From contig CAZRDX010000010.1 in assembly GCA_964599235.1 (NCBI GenBank), forward strand, positions 1 to 64,000: a stretch of DNA of 64,000 bases. The letters are read 5' to 3'. Positions 16,987 through 26,600 of this stretch are shown piece after piece (the stretch's first letter is position 1; each line of letters opens with the position of its first letter). The position numbers were made by a program, and so were the translations under genes. The notes under the pieces were generated by a model that worked only from the letters and a program-made list of their open reading frames with translations, did not search any database and was not told the origin of the DNA. This DNA comes from DRPN01 sp964599235. Lineage in GTDB: Bacteria; Bacteroidota; Bacteroidia; Bacteroidales; VadinHA17.

Positions 16987-17637
16987 ATGAGAGTTATGAA
17001 AAAATGGAATGATTTAACGTGGATTTTTGTTTTGGTGTCTCTTTCCCCTGTGTTGTTCACAGGTTGTTCGGATGATGATACGTCGCCATCGGGTGAAGAT
17101 GTGACGGTGAGCCTCACCACGAAGAACAATGTGAAAGTGGACACCTGGGTCTATTTTTCTTTTGAGAAAGCGTGTGAGGTGGAGGGCATTGATTCTTCGA
17201 ATTTTCAGACCTCCACTGACTGGGATATTGCTTTTCACAGCCGGCATGTACGTCTCAACGGAGGGGCTTCGGGGCCGGGTCTGGCGGAGGCGGTCGACCT
17301 GGGTCAGGTAAGCTGGGAGACGGTGACGGTGGCTCCCGATACCGGATATGTGAAGGACCGGTGGGTGGACAGCATCCTCTTTGCCGGCGTGGGTGAGGAG
17401 GGACCCATCATGATAGGTACCTGGCTCAATCCCGCTTTTGAGACAGCCTTCACGGTGGACCTGAACACTTATCCTCCCACCTACATGGCCAACAGGAACG
17501 TATATGTGGTCCGGACGGCTTCGGGGCGTTACGTGAAGCTGATGATCACCGACTACTACAACGACAAGGGGGAGAGCGGCTATATTACTTTCCGTTTCCG
17601 GATGGCTCCCGAAGGGTCGAAGGAGTTCGGACTCTGA
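16987..17637 (+). CDS. HmuY-family heme-binding lipoprotein
   Basis: 216 residues. The lipoprotein signal ends FTGCSDDD, and the acidic residues after the Cys fit Bacteroidetes surface export. HmuY family features: STDWDIAFHSRHVRLNGGASG near the middle, the YVKLMITDYYNDKGESGYIT block near the C-terminus, and W.YFSF at the start of the mature domain. In Porphyromonas HmuY captures heme from hemoproteins and hands it to HmuR. The pairing 12 bp after a HmuR-like receptor supports the same role. An internal ATG at 16996 is an alternative start. Confidence 0.82.
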   Translation: MRVMKKWNDLTWIFVLVSLSPVLFTGCSDDDTSPSGEDVTVSLTTKNNVKVDTWVYFSFEKACEVEGIDSSNFQTSTDWDIAFHSRHVRLNGGASGPGLAEAVDLGQVSWETVTVAPDTGYVKDRWVDSILFAGVGEEGPIMIGTWLNPAFETAFTVDLNTYPPTYMANRNVYVVRTASGRYVKLMITDYYNDKGESGYITFRFRMAPEGSKEFGL

Positions 17638-17647
17638 GCGGGATGGT

Positions 17648-18571
17648 TCATGTGCCGTAGGAGTGACGGGGTTCGGTCCTGGGGGTTCCGAAGAGGGATG
17701 TGGAGAAATAGCGTTCACCCCGGTCGGGGAGGATGACCACGATGAAGCTCCGCTCGAGTTGGCGGGCCAGCCGCAGGGCTGCCGCCAGGGCTGCTCCGCT
17801 GCTCATGCCGGCGAGGATGCCTTCATCGCGGGCCAGACGGCGGCTGGTCGCGAAAGCCTCTTCGTCGTCGACATAAAAGTGCCGGTCGACCAGACGGGGA
17901 TCATAGATGCCGGGAAGTTCGGATTCCTGCATGTTGCGAAGGCCCTGGATGGTATGACCGGGCAGAGGTTCCGCTGCCACGCACGCTACCGGCAGATGAT
18001 GGTCGCGGAAATAGCGGGCCATCCCGGTGAGGGTGCCGCCCGTGCCCAGGGCGGCCACGACATGGGTGACCTTCCCGCCGCTCTGTCGCCATATCTCAGG
18101 GGCCGTGGTCCGGTAGTGGGCCTGCCAGTTGGCAGGGTTGCTGAACTGGTCGGGATGGTAATAACGTCCGGGTTCCTCTTCCAGAAGGTGCAGGATGGTC
18201 TCTCGTGCCCCGTCGGTGCCGCGCGAGGCCGGCGTGAGCAGCACACGGGCACCCAGGGCCTGCAGCATCATCCTTCGTTCCTGTGAGACCCCCTCGCTCA
18301 TGGCGATCACACAATCGTAGCCTTTCACTGCCGCCACCAGTGCCAGACCTATGCCGGTATTGCCGCTGGTAGCCTCGATGATCGTCCGGCCCGGCAGGAG
18401 CTGACCCTCCGCCTCCGCAGCCAGGATCATCGACAGCGCCGCCCGGTCTTTCACCGATCCGCCCGGGTTCATACCTTCCAACTTGACCCACACACTCACA
18501 CGGCCGGAAGGGACAAGCCGCTTCAGCTCTACCAGAGGTGTGTTCCCGATAAGATCAAGCACATTCTTCAT
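17648..18571 (-). CDS. cysM: Cysteine synthase B (O-acetylserine sulfhydrylase)
   Basis: 307 residues. It makes L-cysteine from O-acetylserine and sulfide (or thiosulfate) with PLP. NPGGSVKDRAA contains the PLP lysine Lys41, TSGNTGIGLA binds the substrate carboxylate, and GTGGTLTGMA binds the cofactor phosphate. The C-terminal DRGERYFSTSLF supports CysM over CysK. It is cytoplasmic. A terminator hairpin and a structured segment lie directly upstream in the predicted leader, suggesting control by attenuation or an independent small RNA. The 3' end converges on the HmuY gene, 10 bp apart. Confidence 0.9.
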   Translation of the reverse strand: MKNVLDLIGNTPLVELKRLVPSGRVSVWVKLEGMNPGGSVKDRAALSMILAAEAEGQLLPGRTIIEATSGNTGIGLALVAAVKGYDCVIAMSEGVSQERRMMLQALGARVLLTPASRGTDGARETILHLLEEEPGRYYHPDQFSNPANWQAHYRTTAPEIWRQSGGKVTHVVAALGTGGTLTGMARYFRDHHLPVACVAAEPLPGHTIQGLRNMQESELPGIYDPRLVDRHFYVDDEEAFATSRRLARDEGILAGMSSGAALAAALRLARQLERSFIVVILPDRGERYFSTSLFGTPRTEPRHSYGT

Positions 18572-18597
18572 GTCGTTCGTTCTTTTAGGGCAATAAC

Positions 18598-18631
18598 AAA
18601 AAAACTCCCGGACAGCTCCGGGAGTTTTTTT
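18598..18631. terminator. Strong bidirectional intrinsic terminator ahead of cysM
   Basis: Seven A residues, a 10-bp perfect stem AACTCCCGGA/TCCGGGAGTT with loop CAGC, and seven T residues. In the minus direction it ends 27 nt before the cysM ATG, so it would stop transcripts arriving from the AIM24 gene or from the promoter at 18753-18760. Confidence 0.88.
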
Positions 18632-18659
18632 GCGGTATCTGTTATCGGATCTTGAAGGT

Positions 18660-18733
18660 GATCAGTCAGGCATACCGCTCCTTCCTCCCGGCAGGAGACC
18701 GGAAGCACAACAACAGAAGGTATGCCGATGATC
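18660..18733 (-). ncRNA. Candidate structured leader or small RNA upstream of cysM
   Basis: A nested helix: GATCA (18660-18664) pairs with TGATC (18729-18733), GGCATACC (18669-18676) pairs perfectly with GGTATGCC (18719-18726), and CTTCC (18681-18685) pairs with GGAAG (18701-18705). On the minus strand it lies between a perfect -7 box (18753-18760) and the terminator (18598-18631). The minus-strand RNA segment CCGGGAG (from 18685-18691) is identical to the 3' arm of the terminator and complementary to its 5' arm, so an anti-terminator pairing is possible. It matches no riboswitch class I recognise, and it lacks the GGAA loop of SRP RNA. It could be a cysM attenuator or a free RNA of about 150 nt. 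Confidence 0.5.
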
Positions 18734-18752
18734 GTGCAACATGATGACGGGG

Positions 18753-18760
18753 CAAAGATA
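18753..18760 (-). promoter_or_regulatory. -7 box TATCTTTG upstream of the cysM leader
   Basis: A perfect TAnnTTTG on the minus strand, just downstream of the AIM24 stop codon at 18779. No clean -33 TTTG. Transcription would begin near 18746 and pass through the structured segment and terminator before cysM. Confidence 0.5.
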
Positions 18761-18778
18761 GATCATCTTCCCGAAAGA

Positions 18779-19543
18779 TCATTCGAAAAGACCGCCCAGG
18801 AACGAACTTTCTCCTTTGCGGCTGTTCTCTCCGCCGGGGGTGAGTTGCTGGATGAGTTTACGTACGGGCATCGACTGCAGCCAGACCTTGCCCGTTCCGC
18901 TGAGGGTGGCGAGGAAGATCCCTTCGCCACCGAAGAACATCGAAGTGAGGTTTCCTGCCCTGGCGATGGAATAGTCGATGGCCGGTTCGAAGCCGACGAG
19001 GCATCCGGTATCCACACGGAGGGTTTCCCCGTGCAGCTCTTTTTCCACCACGGTACCGCCGGCATGTACGAAGGCAAGACCGTTGCCCACCAGTTTTTCG
19101 AGGATGAACCCTTCGCCGCCGAAGAAAGTGGCTCCGAGCCTTTGGTTGAAGGTGATGGTGATGTGGGTGCCTTTGGCTGCACATAGAAAAGCGTCTTTCT
19201 GCAGGATCACCTGCCCGCCCAATGCCGCCAGATCAATGGGTACGATGGTGCCTGGATATGGTGCGGAAAAGGCTACGCGTTGCTTGCCTGTACCCATATT
19301 GGTGAAATGGGTCAGGAAGATCGATTCGCCCGTGAGCCCCCGCTTGGCTGCCGACCAAAGCTTGCCAAGAACGCCGGAAGAGGCCTCGCTGCCGTCTCCC
19401 AAACGGGTCTCAAAGGTGATGCCTTCCTCCATATAGAACATACTGCCTGCTTCGGCGATCACAGTCTCGCCGGGATCCAGCTCTATCTCCACGAACTGGA
19501 TGTCATGTCCTTCAATACGGTAATCAATCTCATGGGATCTCAT
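18779..19543 (-). CDS. AIM24 / TIGR00266 family protein
   Basis: 254 residues. The family pattern is visible: an N-terminal EIELDPGETVIAEAGSMFYM block, then glycine-rich repeats such as GATFFGGEGFILEKL and SMFFGGEGIFLATL, giving a beta-rich fold. There is no signal peptide, so it is probably cytoplasmic. The function of bacterial members is unknown; the name comes from a mitochondrial relative. The upstream -7 box is imperfect (TACTTTTA). It is divergent from the large T9SS gene at 19655. Confidence 0.87.
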   Translation of the reverse strand: MRSHEIDYRIEGHDIQFVEIELDPGETVIAEAGSMFYMEEGITFETRLGDGSEASSGVLGKLWSAAKRGLTGESIFLTHFTNMGTGKQRVAFSAPYPGTIVPIDLAALGGQVILQKDAFLCAAKGTHITITFNQRLGATFFGGEGFILEKLVGNGLAFVHAGGTVVEKELHGETLRVDTGCLVGFEPAIDYSIARAGNLTSMFFGGEGIFLATLSGTGKVWLQSMPVRKLIQQLTPGGENSRKGESSFLGGLFE

Positions 19544-19618
19544 GGTTGAGTTTTTTAGTTGAGGATAAAAGTAATTTTTATTTTACGAAGAAATACTGCT
19601 GAAGTTTTTTAAATTTAG

Positions 19619-19650
19619 CCGGATCTAGGGGGGCACCTGACAAGATCCGG
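19619..19650 (+). promoter_or_regulatory. Inverted repeat next to the start codon of the following gene
   Basis: CCGGATCT (19619-19626) and AGATCCGG (19643-19650) are perfect inverted repeats with a 16-nt gap, ending 4 nt before the ATG at 19655. A near -7 box TAAATTTA lies at 19610-19617. This could be an operator or a hairpin that limits ribosome access. Confidence 0.45.
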
Positions 19651-19654
19651 TACT

Positions 19655-22600
19655 ATGAGATCTTTATTCGTTCTGTTGTTGTGGTTACTGGTTTGGCCGG
19701 GACCAGTTCTGGGACGCAACATCTATGTATCGGCGGTGCATGGATCGGATGAGGGGGACGGCAGTGCGGCCAGTCCTTATGCCACCATACACAAAGCTTT
19801 GGCCACAGCTGTCCCGGGAGATGTGGTTCTGCTCACCGACGGAGTGTTCCGTGAGGAAGTGGTTATTACCGTGTCGGATATCACCCTTCGTGCCACGGGT
19901 GAGGATGTGACCATCACCGGAACGGATCTGGTGAGTGGCTGGGAAACGGACAACGACACCCTCTATTGGGCCTGTGTCTCCCAAAAAGTGGGACAGCTGT
20001 TCATGGACGGGATCCCTCAGGTAAGGGCAAAATTTCCCAACCAGGAGGTCGATACCGATCTTTTTCATTTTACCACCCTGCATGGGGAAAGAACCTCTTC
20101 TTTTCTCACTTCCGATGCTTTCACGCAGCCGTCGGGTTTTTTTGACGGCGCCACGGTCTGGATGCTGCTGGGAAAAAGGTGGGTGGCTCTGACCGCCCAT
20201 GTGGACAGATATGCCGGGGGGAGGATGGAACTGTCGAATATTTCAGCCAGTTATGAAGGATCAGGCATTTTTTTTGTAAGCAATTGCCGCAACTGTCTGG
20301 ATCACGACGGTGAATGGTACTGGGAGAACGATACTTTGTACTATTGGAACAGCCGGATAGACCCCCGGGAACACCGTATGGAGGCAAAAGTACGCGACAG
20401 GATCATTCATGTTAACGGAGCATCCCGTGTCATTATCGACGGCGTGGATGGTTTTGCCGGCAGTGTCATCCTGGGGGAAACGCGCGAATGCAAGTTGCTC
20501 CGAGGGACGTTCCGTTACCTGACCGATTACGACTATCTGGGAGAGAGTCGCACTTACATGCGTCTGTCGTATCTTAAACCCACTTCTTACGGGGTGGGTA
20601 TCGGTCTTTTCGGTGTCAGGGATACGATTGCCTATTGTCATGTGGCCTGGAGTGCGGGGGATGCCATTACTTTGTACGGTGACAGCAGTGTGGTTTACCG
20701 CTGTACGGTCCATGACGCCAATTACAGGGCCACCGACGCTTCGGTCATCTCCATCGGAGGACGTGGCGTGAGCATCCTGCGCAGTGATCTGTTCAATGCG
20801 GGCCGCGATCTGATCACCAACGGCGATGCCAAAGGGTTCAGGATCATGTACAACCGGCTTCATACCATCGCCCTGCTGGCATGGGATGTGGGGATCTTTT
20901 ATAGCTGGGGCAAAGATGGCGGAAACGGGGAGATCGCTTTCAACCATATCTATGATGCCTATTCCGGCAACCCCGACCCTTCGTGGGGAGCCGTGGGGGT
21001 ATACCTCGACAACGGTTCAAGGAATTTCCTGGTCCACCACAATGTGATCCACGACATCAAGGGGATGGGTATACAATACAATTATCCCGGTTACAATCTG
21101 CGTTCATACCATAACACCGTTTACAATACCACCATTGAAATGAGAGCGGTGGGCGACGATGTGCCAGGCGTGACTCCCGGGGAGTGTCGTCTTTATAACA
21201 ATTACACGGACCGCAGGTTGCTCGATGTTTACTGGACCGATCTGAAGAACAACTGGGTGAGCGGTCTGGATTATCTTCAGGGACGTGATACGGGGAACTT
21301 TCTTCCCCTGGAGGGAAGTGTGCTGGTGGATCACGGGATCTTTGTGGATGAGATCAGGGAAATCCCATATTCCGGCGACGGACCGGACATCGGGGCGTAT
21401 GAGCTGGGCCTGGAACCATGGGATGTGGGACCCGCTTCGACGGCAGAGGTGAAGAACGAACATCTTACCTTACGGGATACCGCCGGGAATCTTTTGCGCG
21501 GGACTCCGATGTTCCTGGCTGCCGAATTGCCGGAAGACCTGCAATTTGCACTGGACCCGGAGAATTGGCTCCGCCTGCGCCGCAACGGTCTCAACACCGT
21601 GCGACTTTGCTGGGCTGACCCCTGGTATGCTCATCAGGGCAAAGCACATTGGACTGTGGAAGAAGTGTTGCCCTATCTGGACAGCTGTGTGGCCAATGCC
21701 CGCCGTACGGGCATGAATGTGATCATCACTTATTATGATCCGGGGGCACAGGATCTTTATGATACCGCCTTTTCATTTTCGAAGGAGACGGTTTTCTGGG
21801 AAAAAGTGGCCCCGCGCTACGCTGAGTTGGACCATGTCAGCTATGAACTTGCGGATGCTCCTGTAAATATTGCGGAAAAATACACGGTTCAGGATTTCAG
21901 GGAGGGATATCTGCAATTATATAATGAGGTAAGAACATGGGCTCCCATGCGGGAAGTACTGATGTTTTCCTTTGGGGAAACAGAAAAAAAGATCGTGGGA
22001 GTGGTGGAGGAGTATGCAGGATCGCTGGCGTGGGATCATACCACGGTGGCCTACCATCTGAAAGGGACGGTCACTACGGCACCCGTGCTTTCCGTCATGG
22101 CGAACCGGCGTGCCATCTGTACACGGTGGGACTACCCCTGGAAAGAAGGAAATATACCGGTGGATGGGTGCCGACAGAACGTCCAGGCACTCGAACGTAT
22201 CGGTGCTTCCTGGATCGATTGGCGGGATCCGGCCGATACCTTACTGGATGAATACATGGATTCGCTCCTTTTTGATGCACACCGAGAAGGTTACTGGTGG
22301 GGGATGCCCGTCGACACCATTGCCATGGAAAGGGTGAACCTCTTACAGGACACCGTGCACCTTGTTGCCGGTTTGTCTGTACGGCTCGAAGCCCTGGTGA
22401 TGCCCGCCTTGTCCCGTGATCCCGGGATCGTCTGGTACACCTCCGATCCCGGGATGCTGGATGTGGACAATACCGGACGTATTACGGCCCATTACATTGT
22501 GAACGGAGACACGTTGGTTGTCTATGCGAAGGCTGCTTCCGGATGTTGCAGCGACAGTTGCCTGGTGATCATTGAGCCTTCACCGGACAAATGCGCTTAT

Positions 22601-23323
22601 CCGGACTGTGTGCCACACCCCATACCCGGCGAGATCAACCCTACCTGGTTCGACAATGGGGGGGAAGGGATCAGCTATCACGACCTTTCACCCGGCAATG
22701 CAGGGAACGGTCCCCGCCAGGATGAGGATGTGGATACCGAATACCGGCTTGAAGGAGGTTCCATAGGAGGAATAGAATCGGGAGAGTGGCTGGATTACAC
22801 CATCCATGCTGAAGAGAACGGCCATTATCAGATCTCGATATTGTTCGCTGCCACCAGCCGGTACGGCCGTTTTCATATCGAGGTCGATGGCAGGGATGTT
22901 ACCGGGATGGTTTATGTCAATGCTTCGGGAAGTTACAACAGTTTCAAGGCCACAGAGGCAGGTACCGTATACCTGGAAGCGGGAGACCATCTGATGCGTA
23001 TTGTTTTTGATTACGCCTACTACAACATGGGAACGATCACTATCTCCCGTGTGACGGGGACCGAACCAGGTGTGACGGCAGAAAAAAATTACGTTTCGGT
23101 TTTTCCCAACCCTGTCAGTGAGAAACTTTTCTTTGTTTCCCGTGTTCCGGTCGACCACTATGTTATCTTTGATATTACCGGCATGGTGGTCATGAAAGGA
23201 ACATTGTACGGAAGAGAGAGCATTTTGGATGTAAGCCGGCTTGAACAGGGATGTTTTCTGATCGTTCTCTACCAGAGGAAAAAAGTTGTGTTAAGAACGA
23301 AAATAGTCAAGCTGGAGGAGTAA
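19655..23323 (+). CDS. T9SS-exported multidomain protein: beta-helix, GH5-like, Ig-like, CBM6-like
   Basis: 1222 residues. Signal peptide 1-20. Residues about 22-585 form a right-handed parallel beta-helix of the polysaccharide-lyase or DUF1565 type: it opens with IYVSAVHGSDEGDGS and closes with GPDIGAYE. About 610-885 resembles a GH5-type TIM barrel. Its usual NEP acid/base motif reads YELADAP (about 728-734), so the expected Glu is Ala. About 894-973 is an Ig-like (BIG2) domain, about 990-1133 a CBM6-like carbohydrate-binding domain, and about 1142-1222 a type IX sorting domain (VSVFPNPVSEKLFF). It is probably attached to the cell surface or secreted and acts on, or binds, polysaccharide. 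Catalysis by the barrel is doubtful. It has no SusCD neighbour of its own and no ORF overlap. Confidence 0.75.
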   Translation: MRSLFVLLLWLLVWPGPVLGRNIYVSAVHGSDEGDGSAASPYATIHKALATAVPGDVVLLTDGVFREEVVITVSDITLRATGEDVTITGTDLVSGWETDNDTLYWACVSQKVGQLFMDGIPQVRAKFPNQEVDTDLFHFTTLHGERTSSFLTSDAFTQPSGFFDGATVWMLLGKRWVALTAHVDRYAGGRMELSNISASYEGSGIFFVSNCRNCLDHDGEWYWENDTLYYWNSRIDPREHRMEAKVRDRIIHVNGASRVIIDGVDGFAGSVILGETRECKLLRGTFRYLTDYDYLGESRTYMRLSYLKPTSYGVGIGLFGVRDTIAYCHVAWSAGDAITLYGDSSVVYRCTVHDANYRATDASVISIGGRGVSILRSDLFNAGRDLITNGDAKGFRIMYNRLHTIALLAWDVGIFYSWGKDGGNGEIAFNHIYDAYSGNPDPSWGAVGVYLDNGSRNFLVHHNVIHDIKGMGIQYNYPGYNLRSYHNTVYNTTIEMRAVGDDVPGVTPGECRLYNNYTDRRLLDVYWTDLKNNWVSGLDYLQGRDTGNFLPLEGSVLVDHGIFVDEIREIPYSGDGPDIGAYELGLEPWDVGPASTAEVKNEHLTLRDTAGNLLRGTPMFLAAELPEDLQFALDPENWLRLRRNGLNTVRLCWADPWYAHQGKAHWTVEEVLPYLDSCVANARRTGMNVIITYYDPGAQDLYDTAFSFSKETVFWEKVAPRYAELDHVSYELADAPVNIAEKYTVQDFREGYLQLYNEVRTWAPMREVLMFSFGETEKKIVGVVEEYAGSLAWDHTTVAYHLKGTVTTAPVLSVMANRRAICTRWDYPWKEGNIPVDGCRQNVQALERIGASWIDWRDPADTLLDEYMDSLLFDAHREGYWWGMPVDTIAMERVNLLQDTVHLVAGLSVRLEALVMPALSRDPGIVWYTSDPGMLDVDNTGRITAHYIVNGDTLVVYAKAASGCCSDSCLVIIEPSPDKCAYPDCVPHPIPGEINPTWFDNGGEGISYHDLSPGNAGNGPRQDEDVDTEYRLEGGSIGGIESGEWLDYTIHAEENGHYQISILFAATSRYGRFHIEVDGRDVTGMVYVNASGSYNSFKATEAGTVYLEAGDHLMRIVFDYAYYNMGTITISRVTGTEPGVTAEKNYVSVFPNPVSEKLFFVSRVPVDHYVIFDITGMVVMKGTLYGRESILDVSRLEQGCFLIVLYQRKKVVLRTKIVKLEE

Positions 23324-23621
23324 AGAGCTTAATAAAAGAAGAAAAATTTTTGCAAAAAAGCGAAGAAATATCTTATTTTGGAAGGTTGGGAAAAGCCGGA
23401 GGCTGCGGTTGAGAGAATTACTAGGGCGTTTTTTTGGAGGGGCGGGAGGTGCATTCAGCATCATTCCGTGGTTTACGAAAAGGAATGAGATTCTTTTTGT
23501 CAATGAGACGGATCAAAAGTGATGCCTTCCGAAAGATTATAGGGGAGTGGAGCCCCCGTCAAATCCTTTTTTAGTGAAATGAACGTATTTACCCTTTTTA
23601 TTAACCTAAAAAACAAAAACC
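23324..23621 (+). other. Non-coding gap between two T9SS genes
   Basis: 298 bp, A/T-rich near 23330-23380, with no supported gene and no clear terminator or TAnnTTTG box. The last 20 bases before the next ATG (TTATTAACCTAAAAAAC followed by A-rich sequence) resemble the A-rich leaders common before abundant surface-protein genes in this phylum. Confidence 0.4.
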
Positions 23622-26600
23622 ATGAGATTTAAATCTTTACTTTTTTCATTGGTATTATTGGTGGGCATCTCAACAGGTGCTCAGGCAAAGATCTTGGAGG
23701 CGAATCAGGATACCATCAAGGGCTTGATCTTCTCCGAGACGGCGTATGCTACCGCTTTCAATGCATACTGGGAACTTACCAACATGACGGACGACACCAT
23801 CGATCTGGGGGACATTGATTTTGCGATGATGATGCCGTGGGGTAAGGCGGGTGAGACCTGGGATCCGGGTGAAAACCATCATGCTCTGCCTCATTATTTG
23901 TTGGCTCCGGGCGAATCGTACGTGATCGCCACCTTTTATGATTTCAACCCCAAGCAATATGCAAAGGGGTTGCCCGGTTATGTTGAGAAATTCACCCGGG
24001 ACCGGATGTGGGAGCTGGCCGATCTTCAGATTCATTATGAAGAGTATAACAGCATCCCGCATGAGGACAGCATCACGCCTGGGTGGCAGTTCCTCTCCAA
24101 TTTATGGAACGGCAGCCGTTGTTTCTTCCTGCGCCAGAATATCAATGACACAGCCTGGTATGTGATCGACCAGGTGGGAGGGGTCTTTGATGAAGCTGAC
24201 GGCACCAACGGAGACCATCCTTACGATGTGGCGGGTGTTACCGATGCTACCTCTCACTGCGTTCTGATCCGTAAATACAGTGTGAAAACAGGGAATCTCG
24301 ATTTCGCCAATGCACGCGGTGTGGGGGAAGAGGATTCCGAATGGATCGTGGTGAGATGGGAACCCGATAATTATTGGCGCGATCCTTATTGGACCGTGGG
24401 TAACCATGGCAATTACCAGTTGGTGGATACCATGCTGCAGAGCGATGTTGTGAATATCGATTTTGCCAACAAGACCATCACCGTCCCGTGGGGAACACGC
24501 AGAGGGGACGACATTCTGCATAAAATGAAGCAGCAGCCGGGACTGGCCTGGAATTACATTCTGGGGCCCGAGAACGATTCTCTCACTTTTGCTGCCCAGA
24601 CGGGGGACAAGCTCCTTTTCGTGGCCTGTGGTGATGTAGCCCAGCGGGATACTTTTAAGATCATCGTTTCCGATCCGACCAACGACTGCAACATCGTGGT
24701 GCCCCGAGTCACTCGTGATCCGGAAGGCTGGTGGAAACGGGCTGTGGATTTCGGCCAGGTTAACTGGCCGCGTGTCACACGGCATGAGTCGGGTCAGGAT
24801 ACCATCACAGGAACACTCGGAGGTATTCCTTACGGTACACGGGTCGACTCGCTGCTGAAGCTTCTGGACTTCCCGCCCAATGCAACCTGGGAGTTCATCT
24901 GGGTGGACGGTCTGGAAAAACGTGCAGACCTCAAGAACGGTGATATCCTCCGTGTGACCGCCGAGAACGGCGAGGTGAAAGATTACTACATCGCCGTACG
25001 GGAAATGAGACCCAGCCACGATGCCAACTTGCAGTTCATCACCTGGCCCGACATTCCTGATGAATACCGTGGTCTCTACGGCTGGAACGGAGATACGATT
25101 CCGGGATTCAACCCCGAAGTATATAACTATCGTATCCAGGTGCCCTTCGATTACAACGGCATTCCTTCGCTGGTGGCCCGTCCGCGGAGTGTCAATGCCC
25201 GTGTGGAAGTGACACGGGCCCAGCATCTCTACGGACCCGTCGAAGGACGCAGCATTGTCTTCAAGGTAACGGCCGAGGATGATACTACCATCCGTATCTA
25301 CACCGTTGAACTGGTCAAGGAAAAAGACCCGACGATGATCCAGCCTTTCTATGCAGAACCCTTCTTCTCCGAATACGTGGAACAGGAATTCTGGGGCAAC
25401 TCCTACCTTGAGATCTGCAACCCCGGCAACCAGCCGCTGGACCTGAGTCACTATCTGATCACTCAGGCATGGGACGGTACCGATCCTGCCTATATGATCT
25501 CCATGGTTCCGGCCTGGGACCACAGGTATCAGAAGTACATACCTGGCCGTAAATGGACATCCGATGAAGCCGAATGGAACACTGATCCCCTGGTGGCACA
25601 GTTCGACCCGTCGGTGAACGCCATCGTGGATCCGGGCGATGTCTTCGTGATGGCCGTCCATAACACGCTGAATTTTTTCTACAGTCAGGAGAATGCGGAT
25701 TTCTATAAGGAAACCGTGCTGTCGGAAGTGGATGTCGAGTTCCTTTCCGTAGACGGTCCTAACTATGACATCAGTGTGAGAAACCAGTGGGGTGAGGATG
25801 ATCTTGATAAAGGAGGAACACCCTTATGGCAGTGGCTGCAGGGCAATGTGCTGATGTACAAGATCCTCAACGATTCGGTAAGAGCCGGCAGCAAACCCGC
25901 TACCGATCCCAAGGATTTCGAGCTGATCGAAGAATATGGCATGCCGGATGCTTCCAAGAAGGTCATTTGCGGATACGTGAACCAGCCTAATACAACCTAC
26001 CGTCGTAAGCCTGAGTATACCATGGGAAATCCGGTCTATGGAGCATCCTTCGGTATCAACGGTACTGATTGTGAGTGGTATCACCTGAACCTTAACGACT
26101 TCCGTAATCTTGGTTATGGCTGGCCGTGGTACTACTACATGCTGGGCAGCGACTTGGGTAAGCATTTCTTCAATCCTCCGACCTATTACATGTCGACCGT
26201 AACGGCATATCTTTACAAGGTATCGGAAGGTTATTCGCTCAATGAGTCGATCCGCGGTGTGATGACCGGAACGAAGGTTCAGGACTTCCTGGTCAATATC
26301 TTCAAGGCCGACGAAGGACAGACACTTTATCTGCTTTCTTCGACCACGGACGGTGATACACTTGATATGACCGATGTGTTGAACAACGGTGATACCCTTC
26401 TGGTCATCTCGGCCGACGGTAAGAACATGACCAAGTACATCCTGGATGTGAACGATCAGGGCCTCAGCCATGATGCGGTTCTCACCTCCGATGTCTATAC
26501 CATCGGTGTGGATGGCAACATGGGTACGATCGCCGGTATGGATTATGGTACCACCATACGGGAAGTGCTGGACAATGTCAACGTTCCTGCCGGTGCAAGG

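Noticed and set aside
18660..18733. SRP (4.5S) RNA
   Set aside because: The size is plausible, but the conserved GGAA apical loop and the AGCAG strand of domain IV are absent on both strands.
24102..25661. 519-codon open frame antisense to the T9SS repeat protein
   Set aside because: No domain, signal or promoter; the plus-strand protein is continuous with a sorting domain.
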